Notes: generated by a model from the letters alone, not told the origin. A stretch of 64,000 bases of DNA from CAZCBX01 sp964497185 (GCA_964497185.1 CAZCBX010000007.1:52068-116067), one strand, 5' to 3'. Positions 46,315 through 56,531 are shown, counted from the first letter of the stretch. Program-made: numbers and translations.

Positions 46315-47277
46315 CTACCAGCAAACACAGAGGTATGGTCTGGTCCCACCGCATTGTGCAGGTGTGAATTCAAGCCAACTTCCATTGGTCACTCCGCTGT
46401 CTCCTACGTTGGCTTCAAAAGCGCCCCCACCAGCTATATTGGAAGTAAAGCCCATGCATTGATTGTCCGATTCATCATCGAAGGTGCCAGACGCATCGCT
46501 TCCAGTCCAATAAAATGAACTTACCACGCCTGCATCAGACAGAGAGCTCAAAATAATGCCATCCAATAAGTCGAGCCAAGTGTTTTCAATCAATGTCTCA
46601 TTGGAAGATCGAATCGGAACGCCCGAGGGTAAGCCGTAATTGGTAGGATAATTTACAAGTGAATCTACGTCAGAAATGCTTAGAAATCCTCTGGTTTGGG
46701 CACACGCCAAAGAATCATGAGACATGATACGTCGGGCCTCACAGAGGGCATCTATGCTTTGTCTTGCATTGGCCTGGCCCTCTGCTGTTTGAACATCTCC
46801 ATCGCGATCCGTTCCTTCTGAAAATAGATAAATTGCATTGGTTGTAGTGACCGATGTGCTCTCGTAAGCCGACTTTGAACCCTCTTCGTCTCGAACAATG
46901 ACATTGATATAATAAGTGGTATTTGGGCTCAATCCATCCACGGTTTTCTCCAGGACATTGGCAGAAAAACTGCCCACGGCCGAACCATTGGCTTCGATCG
47001 CTTCGACGGAAGAAAGGTTGTTGCTCGCTGAATGATACACAAGATATTCCAAGTTTTGCTCATCTGTTTCTTCATCAGATGCGGCTTCCCAGCTTACGTG
47101 GGTCGAAACCGTCGAAGTTAAATCAATGGAGAGGGTTCCATCAAGTCCTACAACAGGCGAGGCATTGTTTGGGGGAGGGGTGGATGAAGAAGTATCTGAA
47201 TCCCCACTGCAACGAACAAGCACAAACGAAAAACATAGAAAAATGATTTTATAAACGACAGCTTTTGTAGATTTCAT
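46315..47277 (-). CDS. DUF1554 lipoprotein with fibronectin type III-like domain
   Basis: 320 residues. The signal ends LVRC-SG, with Arg before the Cys, then a Ser/Thr/Pro linker. A fibronectin type III-like domain spans about 40-145 (STVSTHVSWEAASDEE...GLSPNTTYYINVIVRDEEGSKS, shown in parts). The C-terminal half, from IYLFSEGTDRDGDV to the final YLCVCW, fits DUF1554, common in Leptospira and delta-proteobacterial lipoproteins. Surface exposure is likely; function unknown. Confidence 0.8.
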   Translation of the reverse strand: MKSTKAVVYKIIFLCFSFVLVRCSGDSDTSSSTPPPNNASPVVGLDGTLSIDLTSTVSTHVSWEAASDEETDEQNLEYLVYHSASNNLSSVEAIEANGSAVGSFSANVLEKTVDGLSPNTTYYINVIVRDEEGSKSAYESTSVTTTNAIYLFSEGTDRDGDVQTAEGQANARQSIDALCEARRIMSHDSLACAQTRGFLSISDVDSLVNYPTNYGLPSGVPIRSSNETLIENTWLDLLDGIILSSLSDAGVVSSFYWTGSDASGTFDDESDNQCMGFTSNIAGGGAFEANVGDSGVTNGSWLEFTPAQCGGTRPYLCVCW

Positions 47278-47397
47278 GCATTAGAGTCTATACCAATGCA
47301 TCCTATTCTCAAAGATTGTACATATTTTAAGCAAAAAAAGACCTTTTTTAAGCCCCAGTATTCATGAGTTTTATATGTAAGGGGCGGCCCTTATACC

Positions 47398-47424
47398 GCA
47401 AGCCATCCTAAAAATATGGCTTGC
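47398..47424. terminator. Hairpin downstream of the esterase-like gene
   Basis: GCAAGCCAT/ATGGCTTGC with partly paired TATA flanks, 25 bp after the stop of the minus-strand hydrolase gene; no T-run. Confidence 0.4.
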
Positions 47425-47449
47425 GTATATAAAGACCGAACAGGAAGTG

Positions 47450-48733
47450 TTAATCCCGTGTCAGCTCATACGGAGACAGTCCTGACTCCAATTGAGTTTG
47501 ATAGGGTTCATATCGAAAACCTGGTCGCTGCGTCGTTCGAATGCGATCGCCACCTGAAACGCCGACACGAGGATCTGCATAGCTAAATCCAAATTCTACA
47601 AAATTGGCGGGCGTATTTCCTGTGATCACAGCTTGAAAAAACTGCAAAGATTCACTGTAATGACTCGGAATACCGGAAGGTCGATTGTAAAAACCAAACC
47701 CGTGGCCACGCTGTGCTGAAAGGTAAAACCGCACGTCAAAACCTTTGCTTTCCAACTCCTCATAAAGGTTCATCATCCCTTTGGCCCGAGGCAAGTCCTC
47801 ATTGAACCATGCATGGTTGGTGTAGAGGGGACTGGTCGTATCGCCCAATCCACCCTGCAAAACCACAGGTATGTTGTTGTAGTTGCTAATAACCGCTTCC
47901 GTATCTTCATGGGTACCAAAGCCAACAATCGCCCCAGCCACTTGTTTGTCCAAATCAGGGTTGGTCAGAGAAATTCGGGATATGATCGACCCACCAGCAC
48001 TGGTTCCCACCAAAATGTATTTACTCGGAAGGCTTGCAGAAGTTTGTGTCTGAGCGTGAATATGATCCCAAGCATCAAGGGCATCTTGTTTGGCCATATC
48101 CATGGTTTCAGTTAGAAGTGCGACCTCTTCCGGTTTAAAATCAATCAGGGCCAAAGAACCTTTCTGTTTTAACCACCCGCGACGGTATTCCACGCTTGCG
48201 CACCATAGGTCTTTGGTGGCAAAAAACCGACATTGGTCGGCAAACTTTTCTTCGTTGGCGTAAGCACCTTGATACCCCCCACCATGAAAAAACAACACCA
48301 TGTATTTATTCGCAGGTCCGTTGCCTTTAGGCTCATATACATCATAATAAAGTACTTGCGCGTCTCCTAAAGCATTCACGCGTGTACTATCTTGCACCTG
48401 AGCCCCGGCATAATAAAAACGTCGGGCGCCTTCCGGTATGATGGCAACCTGTGGGTCATCCAATGTACCCACACTTTTAAACTCATCACCTACACTTTGA
48501 AAGTCTTCTAACCTTGGCGCATCTTTAAAATCATCCTGCCACATTTCTTCATAGGCTGAACCCGAACAATGGGTAAAAGAAAGGGCTGCAACAAAAATTG
48601 TAAAGACTGTCAAAACGGATTTAAATTCAAACTTGCCTACTGCATTTACAACCAAACTTCTCATTCCAGTATGGGAGTGATGCGTGTTGTGAGAGGGGGT
48701 TTGACGCGTTTGGGGCTTTACAACTTTCTGCAT
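47450..48733 (-). CDS. Alpha/beta hydrolase (HSL-like) lipoprotein
   Basis: 427 residues from ATG 48733 (AAAGGAA upstream). A long hydrophilic leader precedes a signal segment VLTVFTIFVAALSF ending THC-SG (His before Cys). The hydrolase shows the oxyanion HGGGYQG and nucleophile GTSAGGS, with a catalytic Asp/His pair to be expected in the C-terminal third (GHGFGF). These motifs are of the hormone-sensitive lipase/carboxylesterase type. It is probably an envelope-anchored esterase; substrate unknown. Confidence 0.8.
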   Translation of the reverse strand: MQKVVKPQTRQTPSHNTHHSHTGMRSLVVNAVGKFEFKSVLTVFTIFVAALSFTHCSGSAYEEMWQDDFKDAPRLEDFQSVGDEFKSVGTLDDPQVAIIPEGARRFYYAGAQVQDSTRVNALGDAQVLYYDVYEPKGNGPANKYMVLFFHGGGYQGAYANEEKFADQCRFFATKDLWCASVEYRRGWLKQKGSLALIDFKPEEVALLTETMDMAKQDALDAWDHIHAQTQTSASLPSKYILVGTSAGGSIISRISLTNPDLDKQVAGAIVGFGTHEDTEAVISNYNNIPVVLQGGLGDTTSPLYTNHAWFNEDLPRAKGMMNLYEELESKGFDVRFYLSAQRGHGFGFYNRPSGIPSHYSESLQFFQAVITGNTPANFVEFGFSYADPRVGVSGGDRIRTTQRPGFRYEPYQTQLESGLSPYELTRD

Positions 48734-48885
48734 ATACAATTCCTTTATTGGGATTAACTTACACTTTAAAAATATAAGATATTGTAAATTTTATCAATTT
48801 AACTAGAATTTTAAGTAAACAAATGTTCCCTAAATAACAAAAATAGCGTATATCGCCTATATTATGGCATCTTACCGGCAATCAA

Positions 48886-48950
48886 CCTGGCAACAGACTT
48901 GCTAAGTCTTGGATTGATTCCAAGCGCAGGACCTTTAGGCTAAGCCCAGG
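48886..48950. other. Possible folded leader upstream of the hydrolase gene
   Basis: Outer CCTGG/CCAGG arms (48886-48890 / 48946-48950) enclose AGACTT/AAGTCT (48895-48909) and CTTGG/CCAAG (48908-48924), which overlap and so exclude each other. The region lies 150 bp before the hydrolase ATG on the minus strand. No known RNA class recognised. Confidence 0.3.
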
Positions 48951-49019
48951 GGGGCGAATAAAAGCATTTTAAAGACGACGCTCAATATAATGTCGTTACA
49001 AAACAGACCAAGTCACAAT

Positions 49020-49484
49020 TTAATTATAAAGATAAATATATCCATTCATGGAAATGGCCACGAGCATCCAGCCAATGTATGGAAGCAACAATAAGCGAGG
49101 CCATTGCACAGTTGGGGGATCAAAAAGAAAAAACATGTACACAAGCAGAGCCGTTAGAAGAAGCAAAATAAAAAGCCCCAACAACACCCAGTGCTGTTGA
49201 AAAAACACCCCATTCCAAGCCACATTTAATACCCAAGCAACCGCAATGAATATCCATACGCGCGCCGAGACATCAGCCGTGAGCCAATAGCCTAAAAACA
49301 AGGAGTATAAAACCATGATGGATGTCCACGCCACCCCAAACGCCCAGCCTGGCGGAGTCCATGGCGCTTTTTCAAGTCCCAAATACCACGAACCATTCGG
49401 GCCACCCGCCATCAGGTAGCTACCCAAAGCCAGCCCAGCAAAATTCAAAAACAAAAAAATCAGAAACCATTTGATCGAAGGCAT
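49020..49484 (-). CDS. tspO: TspO/MBR family tryptophan-rich sensory protein
   Basis: 154 residues from the ATG at 49484, chosen because the first helix begins there and TspO proteins are about 155-160 residues; the frame runs 34 codons further upstream. Five helices, with the family blocks WYLGLEKAPWTPPGWAFGVAWTSIMVLYS and NVAWNGVFF (shown in parts), bind porphyrins and cholesterol-like ligands in characterised members. Function here is inferred as stress or tetrapyrrole-linked. Confidence 0.93.
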   Translation of the reverse strand: MPSIKWFLIFLFLNFAGLALGSYLMAGGPNGSWYLGLEKAPWTPPGWAFGVAWTSIMVLYSLFLGYWLTADVSARVWIFIAVAWVLNVAWNGVFFQQHWVLLGLFILLLLTALLVYMFFLFDPPTVQWPRLLLLPYIGWMLVAISMNGYIYLYN

Positions 49485-49732
49485 ATCCACCCGATACCAA
49501 AGAAACTGCGAACAACAAAACTTTTGATTCCGAGCCTCACACTGTAAAAAGCAAACTTTCTTCGAGGTTGCTTTAGGATTCTGCAATCAAGCATTGTCCA
49601 TCACTTTAAACTCCAGCTTTAACGTCACTTCCCCCAAAACCTATGATCGATGCACAAAACTGGCGTTGTTCTGGGTTTTTATCCAACGCTTTGTTCTTGA
49701 TCAGATTTGAGGAATATGATTTTCTATGAACC

Positions 49733-50878
49733 ATGGCTCCATTTTTCGAAAAGCAATCATATCCCCATACCTTTGAATATCGATTCTACGATGCTGACAT
49801 GGTCGGCTCAGAGATACGCCTGGATCTTTCCAAACCGATTCCACAACACATCATTGATCACAGCAAGGAGCTCGCTGAAAGGTACAAAGAAGGATTGCGT
49901 CTTTCTATTGAGTTGTACTTCAGTGAATCTTCAGACGACAAAAAATGCCATCCCGACAATCAAGACTTCCTTCGAAATTTTTCTTCCATTCAGTCACTGA
50001 AATTGGGTGCCCTCTCTCATCAAAAACTGGACCCTGGCTCAGGCTTTATAGAATTTATTGGTTTGCAACACCTGAATAACCTACAAGAGTTATTCATGAA
50101 CAATTTTGATTTCCGTTATGTCGATACCCTGAAGCGCTGCCTTTCATCCTTATCTCAAATCCAATCCATTCAATTCAGCTCAGGCACCATCGAAGGAAGA
50201 GATAATAAAAAGATTGATATGGACTTTTTAACCCCCCTGAAAAACTTGCAGGTGTTATCTTTTGAAAAAATATTGTTTCAACCCAGGAGCCTCGATCTTT
50301 CCAAATTCTCTCAACTTGAAGAGCTTTCTTGTAGCAGCAAGGCCATCCGCTGGGATGGTGAACCGTCAAACCTTAAAAAATACACACTGTCCAATGAGAA
50401 AATCAATGAGCCGCTGCCTGACATGCAAACCACAATGCCCAACCTTGAATTTTTTTCGATCACAGATGCATCTCTAAAAGAGCAGTCCTACTTGGAGTCT
50501 GTCATTCAATTAAAAGAACTAGCAGAGCTTTCGCTTGCCAGTTTTTCAATGGATGATTTCAAATGGGTAAAAGACAACACTGCGGTCAAAAAACTCACCA
50601 TGCATCACATTGGGCGTTTCAATAGCCTTGAGGGAATTGCTCATTTCCAACATTTAGAGCATTTTTATCTGGAGGGTGAAATCAAAAAACCCTCATCCTT
50701 TAACCTTGACTCACTCAATGAGTTCAAACAGCTCAAGAATTTGCAGAAATTTACGATATATTCATATTTATCAACCAAGTTTCAAAAAAGCTTCGTTGAT
50801 ACGCTGGATAAAATTTTCCCATCGAATCAATTTCAACGAACGGTCGCCAGCCACCTAATCGAGTATACAAAAGCATAA
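49733..50878 (+). CDS. Leucine-rich-repeat-like protein
   Basis: 381 residues, no signal peptide. At least eight irregular repeats carry the LxxLxLxxF/L spacing (for example LNNLQELFMNNF, LKNLQVLSFEKI, FSQLEELSCSS, MPNLEFFSITDA, LKELAELSLASF, FQHLEHFYLEG). It is probably cytoplasmic or exported by a non-Sec route; eukaryote-like LRR scaffolds in bacteria are often effectors, but nothing here proves it. No clear ribosome-binding site is close to this ATG. Convergent with the next gene, 6 bp apart. Confidence 0.7.
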   Translation: MAPFFEKQSYPHTFEYRFYDADMVGSEIRLDLSKPIPQHIIDHSKELAERYKEGLRLSIELYFSESSDDKKCHPDNQDFLRNFSSIQSLKLGALSHQKLDPGSGFIEFIGLQHLNNLQELFMNNFDFRYVDTLKRCLSSLSQIQSIQFSSGTIEGRDNKKIDMDFLTPLKNLQVLSFEKILFQPRSLDLSKFSQLEELSCSSKAIRWDGEPSNLKKYTLSNEKINEPLPDMQTTMPNLEFFSITDASLKEQSYLESVIQLKELAELSLASFSMDDFKWVKDNTAVKKLTMHHIGRFNSLEGIAHFQHLEHFYLEGEIKKPSSFNLDSLNEFKQLKNLQKFTIYSYLSTKFQKSFVDTLDKIFPSNQFQRTVASHLIEYTKA

Positions 50879-50884
50879 AAAAGC

Positions 50885-51553
50885 TTACCAAAGTTGATTG
50901 ATTCGATCGATCAACTCAGCTTTTTTCTCTTTGGTATTTTTTCCAGCATCATATTGAGAGAAGTAATCAATCGCTTCGTCTTTTCCCTGGGCCTGATGCA
51001 CGAGTGCTGCTCTCTTTAATCTACAAAGCATACCCGCGTAGGAATCACTGCCATACTTATTAAGGTCCTTCTTACTGCGGTTTGTTTCTAAATGCATCTG
51101 AGCGGTTGCATTCTGTTCAAATATGGTCAAAACATACTTTTCCAAGTCACGCTTGATCAGCGCTGCAAATGGTTCAAAATCGCCTTCAGGTGCAACCTTG
51201 AAAGGCTTGCGTTCTGAGAGGAGCAAATCGTCATATTCACGGGAAAAATATGCCGCATTTCCTCCAGATGTGTGGGGATATTGGTGGAATGAATAATCGG
51301 GTTTGTCATCCACAAAAATACGCTCGTAAAGATCCTGCGCTTGGGTAAACGTAAAAGAGCACTCGATGTTAAAATCAGCTTCAACAAACTCCGTTGAAAG
51401 CAAAAACTCCAAGTTTAGCTTAATTGTATCAACACAGTGCTGGTCTTTGCGCTCACGAATAAAGATAAATCTTTCTTTCTCGTGAAAGCCTGTTGACTCT
51501 AAAAATGAACATACCTCACTGTAAACACCATCTACTTTTTTCAACATAGCCAT
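50885..51553 (-). CDS. Protein of unknown function
   Basis: 222 residues, soluble, no signal peptide. Motif-like features: HTSGGNAAYFSREYDD and FEPFAALIKRDLEKYV. I do not recognise a family; a DUF4304-like fold is possible but weak. The second ATG (51547) has better spacing to AAGG and may be the real start. Its 3' end holds a stem-forming segment shared with the LRR gene's end. Confidence 0.6.
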   Translation of the reverse strand: MAMLKKVDGVYSEVCSFLESTGFHEKERFIFIRERKDQHCVDTIKLNLEFLLSTEFVEADFNIECSFTFTQAQDLYERIFVDDKPDYSFHQYPHTSGGNAAYFSREYDDLLLSERKPFKVAPEGDFEPFAALIKRDLEKYVLTIFEQNATAQMHLETNRSKKDLNKYGSDSYAGMLCRLKRAALVHQAQGKDEAIDYFSQYDAGKNTKEKKAELIDRINQLW

Positions 51554-51638
51554 GCCTTATCTTACATAAAAATTAGATTAGAGCCAAAATCTAAATGAAT
51601 TGTGCCCTGGGGTCACTGGTATCAAATAAGCCTAAAGC

Positions 51639-51681
51639 AAAGAAGGGCCAAAGCCTGGTCTTGAGGCTTTGACCCTTCTTT
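51639..51681 (-). terminator. Terminator of the YceI gene
   Basis: AAAGAAGGGcCAAAGCCT (51639-51656) pairs with 51664-51681, one mismatch; minus-strand reading continues TTCTTTGCTTTA. Confidence 0.65.
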
Positions 51682-51700
51682 ACACTCTACACATAAGTAT

Positions 51701-52315
51701 TTATTTGGAGGGTGCCGACGCCACCAGTTTTAAATCCAGTGTAAATTCATCGGCAATGACCTTATCTTTGACAGAATCGGTGATTTTTTCAAAGGTGCTT
51801 TGAGCATTGTAGGTAATGCCGTACTCTTTGCGATCGACCGAAATGCTTGGCTCAACCACAACGGTCTCTTTATTTTGATCCACTTTTACGTTTTTCACCA
51901 CGTGCTCTTTGGTGATGCCTTTGATGGTAAGGTCTCCCACAACATCATAGGTATTTTTCTTTTTGGTTGGAATCACCTTGGTGATCTTAAAATTGGCAGT
52001 GGGGTGTGCTTGAACATCAAAAAAATCATCGGATTTTAAGTGCCCTACAAGCTTTTGGTTGTATTCTGGATCTTTGACATCATCGTTTTTAATGGTGCTC
52101 ATATCAACGACAAATTCACCCCCTTGCAGCTTACCTTTTTCAAACTCGAAATATCCTTTTTCAAGCTCAACGGTTCCTTCGTGTTTGCTATCAATCAAAC
52201 TTTTTGAGCCCATCCATTGAATCTTGGTTTCGGCTGGATTGATCATGTATTTTTCAGCGGCCACACTCATGGATGAAATGGTAAGCACGCATGCGGCAAT
52301 CAATATCTTTTTCAC
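51701..52315 (-). CDS. YceI-family periplasmic protein
   Basis: 204 residues with a signal peptide (ILIAACVLTISSMSVA, cleavage after VAA). The mature part begins with KYMINPAETKIQWMGSKSLIDSKHEGTVEL (typical YceI start), and VDMSTIKNDDVKDPEYNQKLVGHLKSDDFFDVQAHPTA (shown in parts) is the conserved middle. YceI lipocalin-like barrels bind isoprenoid lipids. It is transcribed alone. Confidence 0.92.
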   Translation of the reverse strand: MKKILIAACVLTISSMSVAAEKYMINPAETKIQWMGSKSLIDSKHEGTVELEKGYFEFEKGKLQGGEFVVDMSTIKNDDVKDPEYNQKLVGHLKSDDFFDVQAHPTANFKITKVIPTKKKNTYDVVGDLTIKGITKEHVVKNVKVDQNKETVVVEPSISVDRKEYGITYNAQSTFEKITDSVKDKVIADEFTLDLKLVASAPSK

Positions 52316-52807
52316 TTTTTTCTCCTTGGCATAGTAGTTTTAAGACAATCTAGGATTGAAAACCCATAGTAAGCACAAAAGAATCTCTGTCTAGTAATTT
52401 ATTCCATTGCAACTTTATAATCTTGAGAGTTGACCGTAGCATGTACTGAAATCAAATCAACTAATCCCCCCTACGTACGTAAGCCACTTGGCATGAAAGC
52501 TCATTTTATTAGCAAGCATGCACTTTTGTTATCCATAACTCAAAAACAATCACATTCATGGAGCGCTAAAGGCTCTCCTCTACTGGTGCAGGTCATCCAT
52601 ACAGCCTTACATAATCAGTCAAGGGTGATCTATTCAAGTGGCCCCGTTCTTCCTTAAGCGATTCTCTGAATTGGTAACTATTATTACCTATAATAGATTT
52701 TTACTTTAAATATTTGAATTTTAATTATTATTTGAGATAGTATTAAATATAATAAAATGGGTTTCTTAAATTATTTTGAATTATAACCTTCAAAAAGGAG
52801 TGATTGA
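52316..52807. other. Gene-free region, AT-rich toward its right end
   Basis: About 490 bp. Its right 130 bp are more than 80% A/T and lead into an AAAGGAG RBS, so this is probably the promoter region of the next lipoprotein gene. A 75-codon frame at its start lacks support. Confidence 0.5.
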
Positions 52808-53431
52808 ATGCGTATTTTAAAGCATACGTTTGTTTTATTTTTATTGCTAACGATGTCAGCATGTGGGGATGTGACCGAGACAGGCAATGGTTCAGAAGTC
52901 GTTGAAAATGATACGCAAGAGCCAGTGACCATCAACGCACTCACGCTTCTTGAAGGCGCTCATGTAAGTCAATGTGTTAATCAGCCGACCTGGTCGGAAG
53001 ACTGGGACAGTTTTCAATATGTGATGGGGTACAAAGATGAAAATAAAAGCATCTATGAGGTCTATTATGCATACACAGAAGTGGACTGCCAAGGAGAGAT
53101 GAGTTTATATGATGCAGGGGAAGGTCCCGGCTCGCCCACAGATGGGATGGAATTTGCATATTATTATGAGGTTGTAGATGTTACCGATCTACCGGAGACG
53201 ATGGTGGTAATTGGTTCAAAATCCAATCCAGAAGATGATCCATTTTTTTATCGAATTATCCTCTTTAGCGATGAAGACAATTCAAATCACAAGTTAATTT
53301 TGCCCGATGACCTTCCATCTGACTATCAAGAGTTGATCGCGATTGAAGGCATGCAAGCATTTATTGACGATCCAACATCCGAAGAAGCTGGCAATGTCAT
53401 GATTGCTGAACGAGACGATATCGACTTTTAG
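52808..53431 (+). CDS. Lipoprotein of unknown function
   Basis: 207 residues. The signal ends in a canonical MSAC-GD lipobox. The acidic mature part includes two Cys pairs candidates (QCVNQ, DCQGE) and beta-like segments. AAAGGAG lies at good spacing. A terminator-like hairpin follows. Function unknown. Confidence 0.75.
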   Translation: MRILKHTFVLFLLLTMSACGDVTETGNGSEVVENDTQEPVTINALTLLEGAHVSQCVNQPTWSEDWDSFQYVMGYKDENKSIYEVYYAYTEVDCQGEMSLYDAGEGPGSPTDGMEFAYYYEVVDVTDLPETMVVIGSKSNPEDDPFFYRIILFSDEDNSNHKLILPDDLPSDYQELIAIEGMQAFIDDPTSEEAGNVMIAERDDIDF

Positions 53432-53448
53432 ACCGAGGCAAAAATAAA

Positions 53449-53482
53449 TCCGGGGGCATGGGCCAACACGCATCCCCCTGGA
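53449..53482 (+). terminator. Hairpin after the lipoprotein gene
   Basis: TCCGGGGG/CCCCCTGGA with ATG/CAT extension, 10-nt loop, followed by TGTATTTTC. Confidence 0.55.
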
Positions 53483-53763
53483 TGTATTTTCAAGAATGGA
53501 TAACTTAATCAAAGTAAATTGGTGTGTCGGTTAATTCAAAGGTTTCCACCATTGATATCGTTTGTATCAACCTACCCCAATTAAATTTAAGACCCAGAGG
53601 CTGGGCCGATGCCGAGAACCATGATCCATGCACAAGGAGAAATGGATAAAAAAACAATCACTCAGCCAATCCCAGGTCAGTCTGGTTTCTTTAGAGTGGT
53701 ACTATTTCGATTTCGCTAAAAGTAATTGAATGATTTATAAAAAGAAGTAAAAATATAGCTAGA

Positions 53764-54252
53764 ATGATGGATTTACTTTTTATAAAAACAGCGTTTGTTG
53801 CGCTGGCTTGTGGTTTTAGCATTGGCATCGAGAGGCAGCTCAAAGGCCGTCCCGCCGGCATTCGAACCTCTTCACTGGTCTGTTTGGGTACATCTTGTTT
53901 TGTATATTTGGGATCCAATCTGGGTACAGATCCTGCGTATTCAGTCCGCGTGATCAGTGCCGTGATCACGGGTGTGGGATTTTTGGGTGCAGGCGTGATT
54001 CTCAACCGCAGGGGTCATGTTAAAGGTGTGACCTCAGCGGCAGTAATTTGGAGTCTTGCCACCATCGGTTGCTTCATCGGGGTCGGTAAATTTTTAGATG
54101 GCGTGCTCATGTCCGCACTGGTTCTATTGTTATTGGTGGGCGTGCAAGCCATTGAAACCTATTTTGAAAAACTACGCATCGGCATGTACAACCACGATGT
54201 TTTGCACGACAAAGACACCTTTAAAAGCTTCGACGAAGAAAACCATGGCTAA
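53764..54252 (+). CDS. MgtC/SapB family inner-membrane protein
   Basis: 162 residues with about four helices. ACGFSIGIERQLKGRPAGIRTSSLVCLG and SAVITGVGFLGAGVIL (shown in parts) are the MgtC family hallmarks. This is the short form, lacking the C-terminal ACT-like extension of virulence-associated MgtC. It may modulate membrane potential or Mg2+ adaptation. A 25-codon frame with an AAGGAG sits in the region before it but is not supported. Confidence 0.92.
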   Translation: MMDLLFIKTAFVALACGFSIGIERQLKGRPAGIRTSSLVCLGTSCFVYLGSNLGTDPAYSVRVISAVITGVGFLGAGVILNRRGHVKGVTSAAVIWSLATIGCFIGVGKFLDGVLMSALVLLLLVGVQAIETYFEKLRIGMYNHDVLHDKDTFKSFDEENHG

Positions 54253-54361
54253 TCCATTAAGGCAATTGCCTTAGAGAACAACCCAGATCCTTACTAACCA
54301 TCTGCTTTTACTTGTTTTTTCTCGCTGTACACAGCTGGATTTTTTGCTTACTTTAAAGAGT

Positions 54362-55921
54362 ATGACGCGGTTTGAGATGATTGCAGGAATATGCATAACC
54401 TTGGGATGTGCATATTCGCCCAACGTCATAGGTTTTGAAGATGGGTCATGTTTTATTCAAGCGACTGAAAATGATCAAGATTGTGTTTCAAACATCAAAA
54501 AGAAAAAATCTGTCGATCAATTTGGCATAGAGCGCTATACCTTTACACCACAACACGGTGATTTTTTTCAATTTGTATACACCGATGAAGGAACAGAAAA
54601 GGTGGTCATTGCCAATGCCTATTCCAGTAAAGCCAGTGATCAAGACTCTTTCTGCCAACAACTTTTAGGCCCACACCACTAAGCAACCAAGGATCTCCTA
54701 CGCGATTACAAACAGTTTTATTTTACAGCACAAGCCAAAACCAAATGGAGCCAGCCCTACGTTGATAACATTGGGTACTATACTCAAGCCCAACAAGAAA
54801 AATCAGCATTGGGTATCAATGTGTTATCACTAGAGCAACACATCAATTTTATTCAAAACCATGAAACCGACCAACAGTACCTGCATGTTCAAAGAAAAGT
54901 TTTTTCTTCGCTGGCTTGCAGGAAATTAACCGACAATGAAATGGATCAATATGACCAGTCGCAGCTCAGTGCTTCATTGGCCAAAATTCCACCTCAGGTC
55001 ACTTCACATGACCAGACCACAAACCAAGCGTCAAACCAACAATTTCATTGGATGGATCAATTTTCATCTTTAAGCCCAGAGAAAAACAATGAGCTACTAA
55101 AAATAACAGAGGGTATATCCAGCGATATCGCTTTTCCCCTCCATTCCTTTAAATCAGATTATGAAAAAATGGTTTTTTCAATTGATGTAACTTACAGCCT
55201 TGAAAGGTGTCACTGCGGGGGCATCCCGTGCAGAAAATACATTCAACAATCATTTCGCGCTTTGTTGACTTCGTTGCTTGAAATATCGCCACACACCCAA
55301 GTACAGGCCATATGCTACGCCAATTCAAAACTTTCTTATATGTCGAGTGGTTCAAAATATTTGGATGTCCCCACTGCACTGTCGCTTCTAAGCCAAAGAA
55401 ATGGGGCCATTTGTGAAGAGTCCATGTATGATGTTATCTTCTTTAAAAATGTCGCGCTCAAAAAAATCTTCTCAAAGGAAGCTACACGGCTAAGCGAGAT
55501 CAAAAATAACGGTTCAACGGTGCCTCAACCAAACAAAGGTCATTCATCAACAAGCCATTCAATTGATATGCGCATCAAGCAAAACAATGACAAATTAGCC
55601 AGCATCAACAAAGACATTGAAAGAAACAAAATGCACAATGAAGGCGACACCCTACCCTTCTTTGATACCATTCCAGAATTAAGCATTCAGCTATTCTATT
55701 TACCCCTATTAAAAGAGCTACAACCAGATGCAGTATACATCTTCAATGATTTTGACCATTATGACCTCATCACCAAACCAGCCACTTACGCACAACAGTT
55801 TACCATCGACGCCGACATGTTTATTCGCTCCTTTGGCGACTCGCCCACCCAACGCAACAATTTCGTGGCAGACCTTCCCAACAACACATATTTGGGCCAC
55901 ACGCCCAGCTTGTGCAAATAA
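54362..55921 (+). pseudogene. Secreted protein gene interrupted by an in-frame stop
   Basis: From ATG 54362, a lipoprotein-type signal (FEMIAGICITLGC) begins a reading frame that stops at TAA 54680-54682. The same frame is then open and coding-like for 413 more codons to 55921 (ATKDLLRDYKQFYF... to the end). The second part has no ATG or RBS near its beginning. Either a nonsense mutation broke a protein of about 519 residues or readthrough occurs. I recognise no family; the C-terminal part has a Cys cluster (RCHCGGIPCRKY) and a long helical linker. Confidence 0.75.
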
Positions 55922-56064
55922 TTTCTGTTATTCAAGGGCAAGTAGCAAACTTACCTGAAATCAATTTTTAAAAACGAATTCTGCCACATGACTTTGGTTA
56001 TATGTTTTGGTCAATGATATCTGTTATTAAATTACCGAATTACTCAAATTGAAAGGAAACCCAA

Positions 56065-56499
56065 ATGAAAATACAAAAAAAAGCATCCGCAACATGGACT
56101 GGATCCATCAAAGAAGGCAAAGGACAAATATCCACTGAAAGCAAAGCGCTCTCACAGCAACCCTATGGATTTCAAACACGATTTGAAGATCAACCCGGTA
56201 CAAACCCTGAAGAGTTAGTCGGCGCCGCCCATGCAGGGTGTTTTACCATGGCATTGTCCAAAGTCATTGGAGAAGCTGGCCATACAGCTGAAAAGCTAGA
56301 AACGCAAGCCGTTGTCACGTTGGAAAAAAACAATGATGGTTTTTCCATCACGAAAATTCAATTATCCCTGACAGGCCAAGTACCAGGCATGGACGAACAG
56401 GACTTTACCAAAGCGGCACAAACCGCCAAAGAAAACTGCCCCATTTCTAAATTGCTCAACGCAGAAATTTCTCTAGAAACCAACTTCCAGTCAGCTTGA
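56065..56499 (+). CDS. OsmC/Ohr family peroxidase-like protein
   Basis: 144 residues. The two redox Cys are at about 59 (GAAHAGCFTMALS) and 125 (TAKENCPISKLL), the OsmC spacing. OsmC proteins reduce organic hydroperoxides with dihydrolipoyl or thiol donors. An AAAGGAAAC lies just upstream of the ATG. A long inverted repeat follows the gene. Confidence 0.92.
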   Translation: MKIQKKASATWTGSIKEGKGQISTESKALSQQPYGFQTRFEDQPGTNPEELVGAAHAGCFTMALSKVIGEAGHTAEKLETQAVVTLEKNNDGFSITKIQLSLTGQVPGMDEQDFTKAAQTAKENCPISKLLNAEISLETNFQSA

Positions 56500-56531
56500 T
56501 GCAATGCCAGGGGTATGAGACTGGATCACAT

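Noticed and set aside
49707..50000. 97-codon frame overlapping the start of the LRR gene
   Set aside because: It is out of frame with the long LRR-coding frame and lacks protein features.
52430..52657. 75-codon frame after YceI
   Set aside because: No RBS and no protein-like features; treated as spacer.
53642..53719. 25-codon frame MDKKT... with AAGGAG before MgtC
   Set aside because: The RBS is only two bases from the ATG and the peptide is tiny; not enough support.
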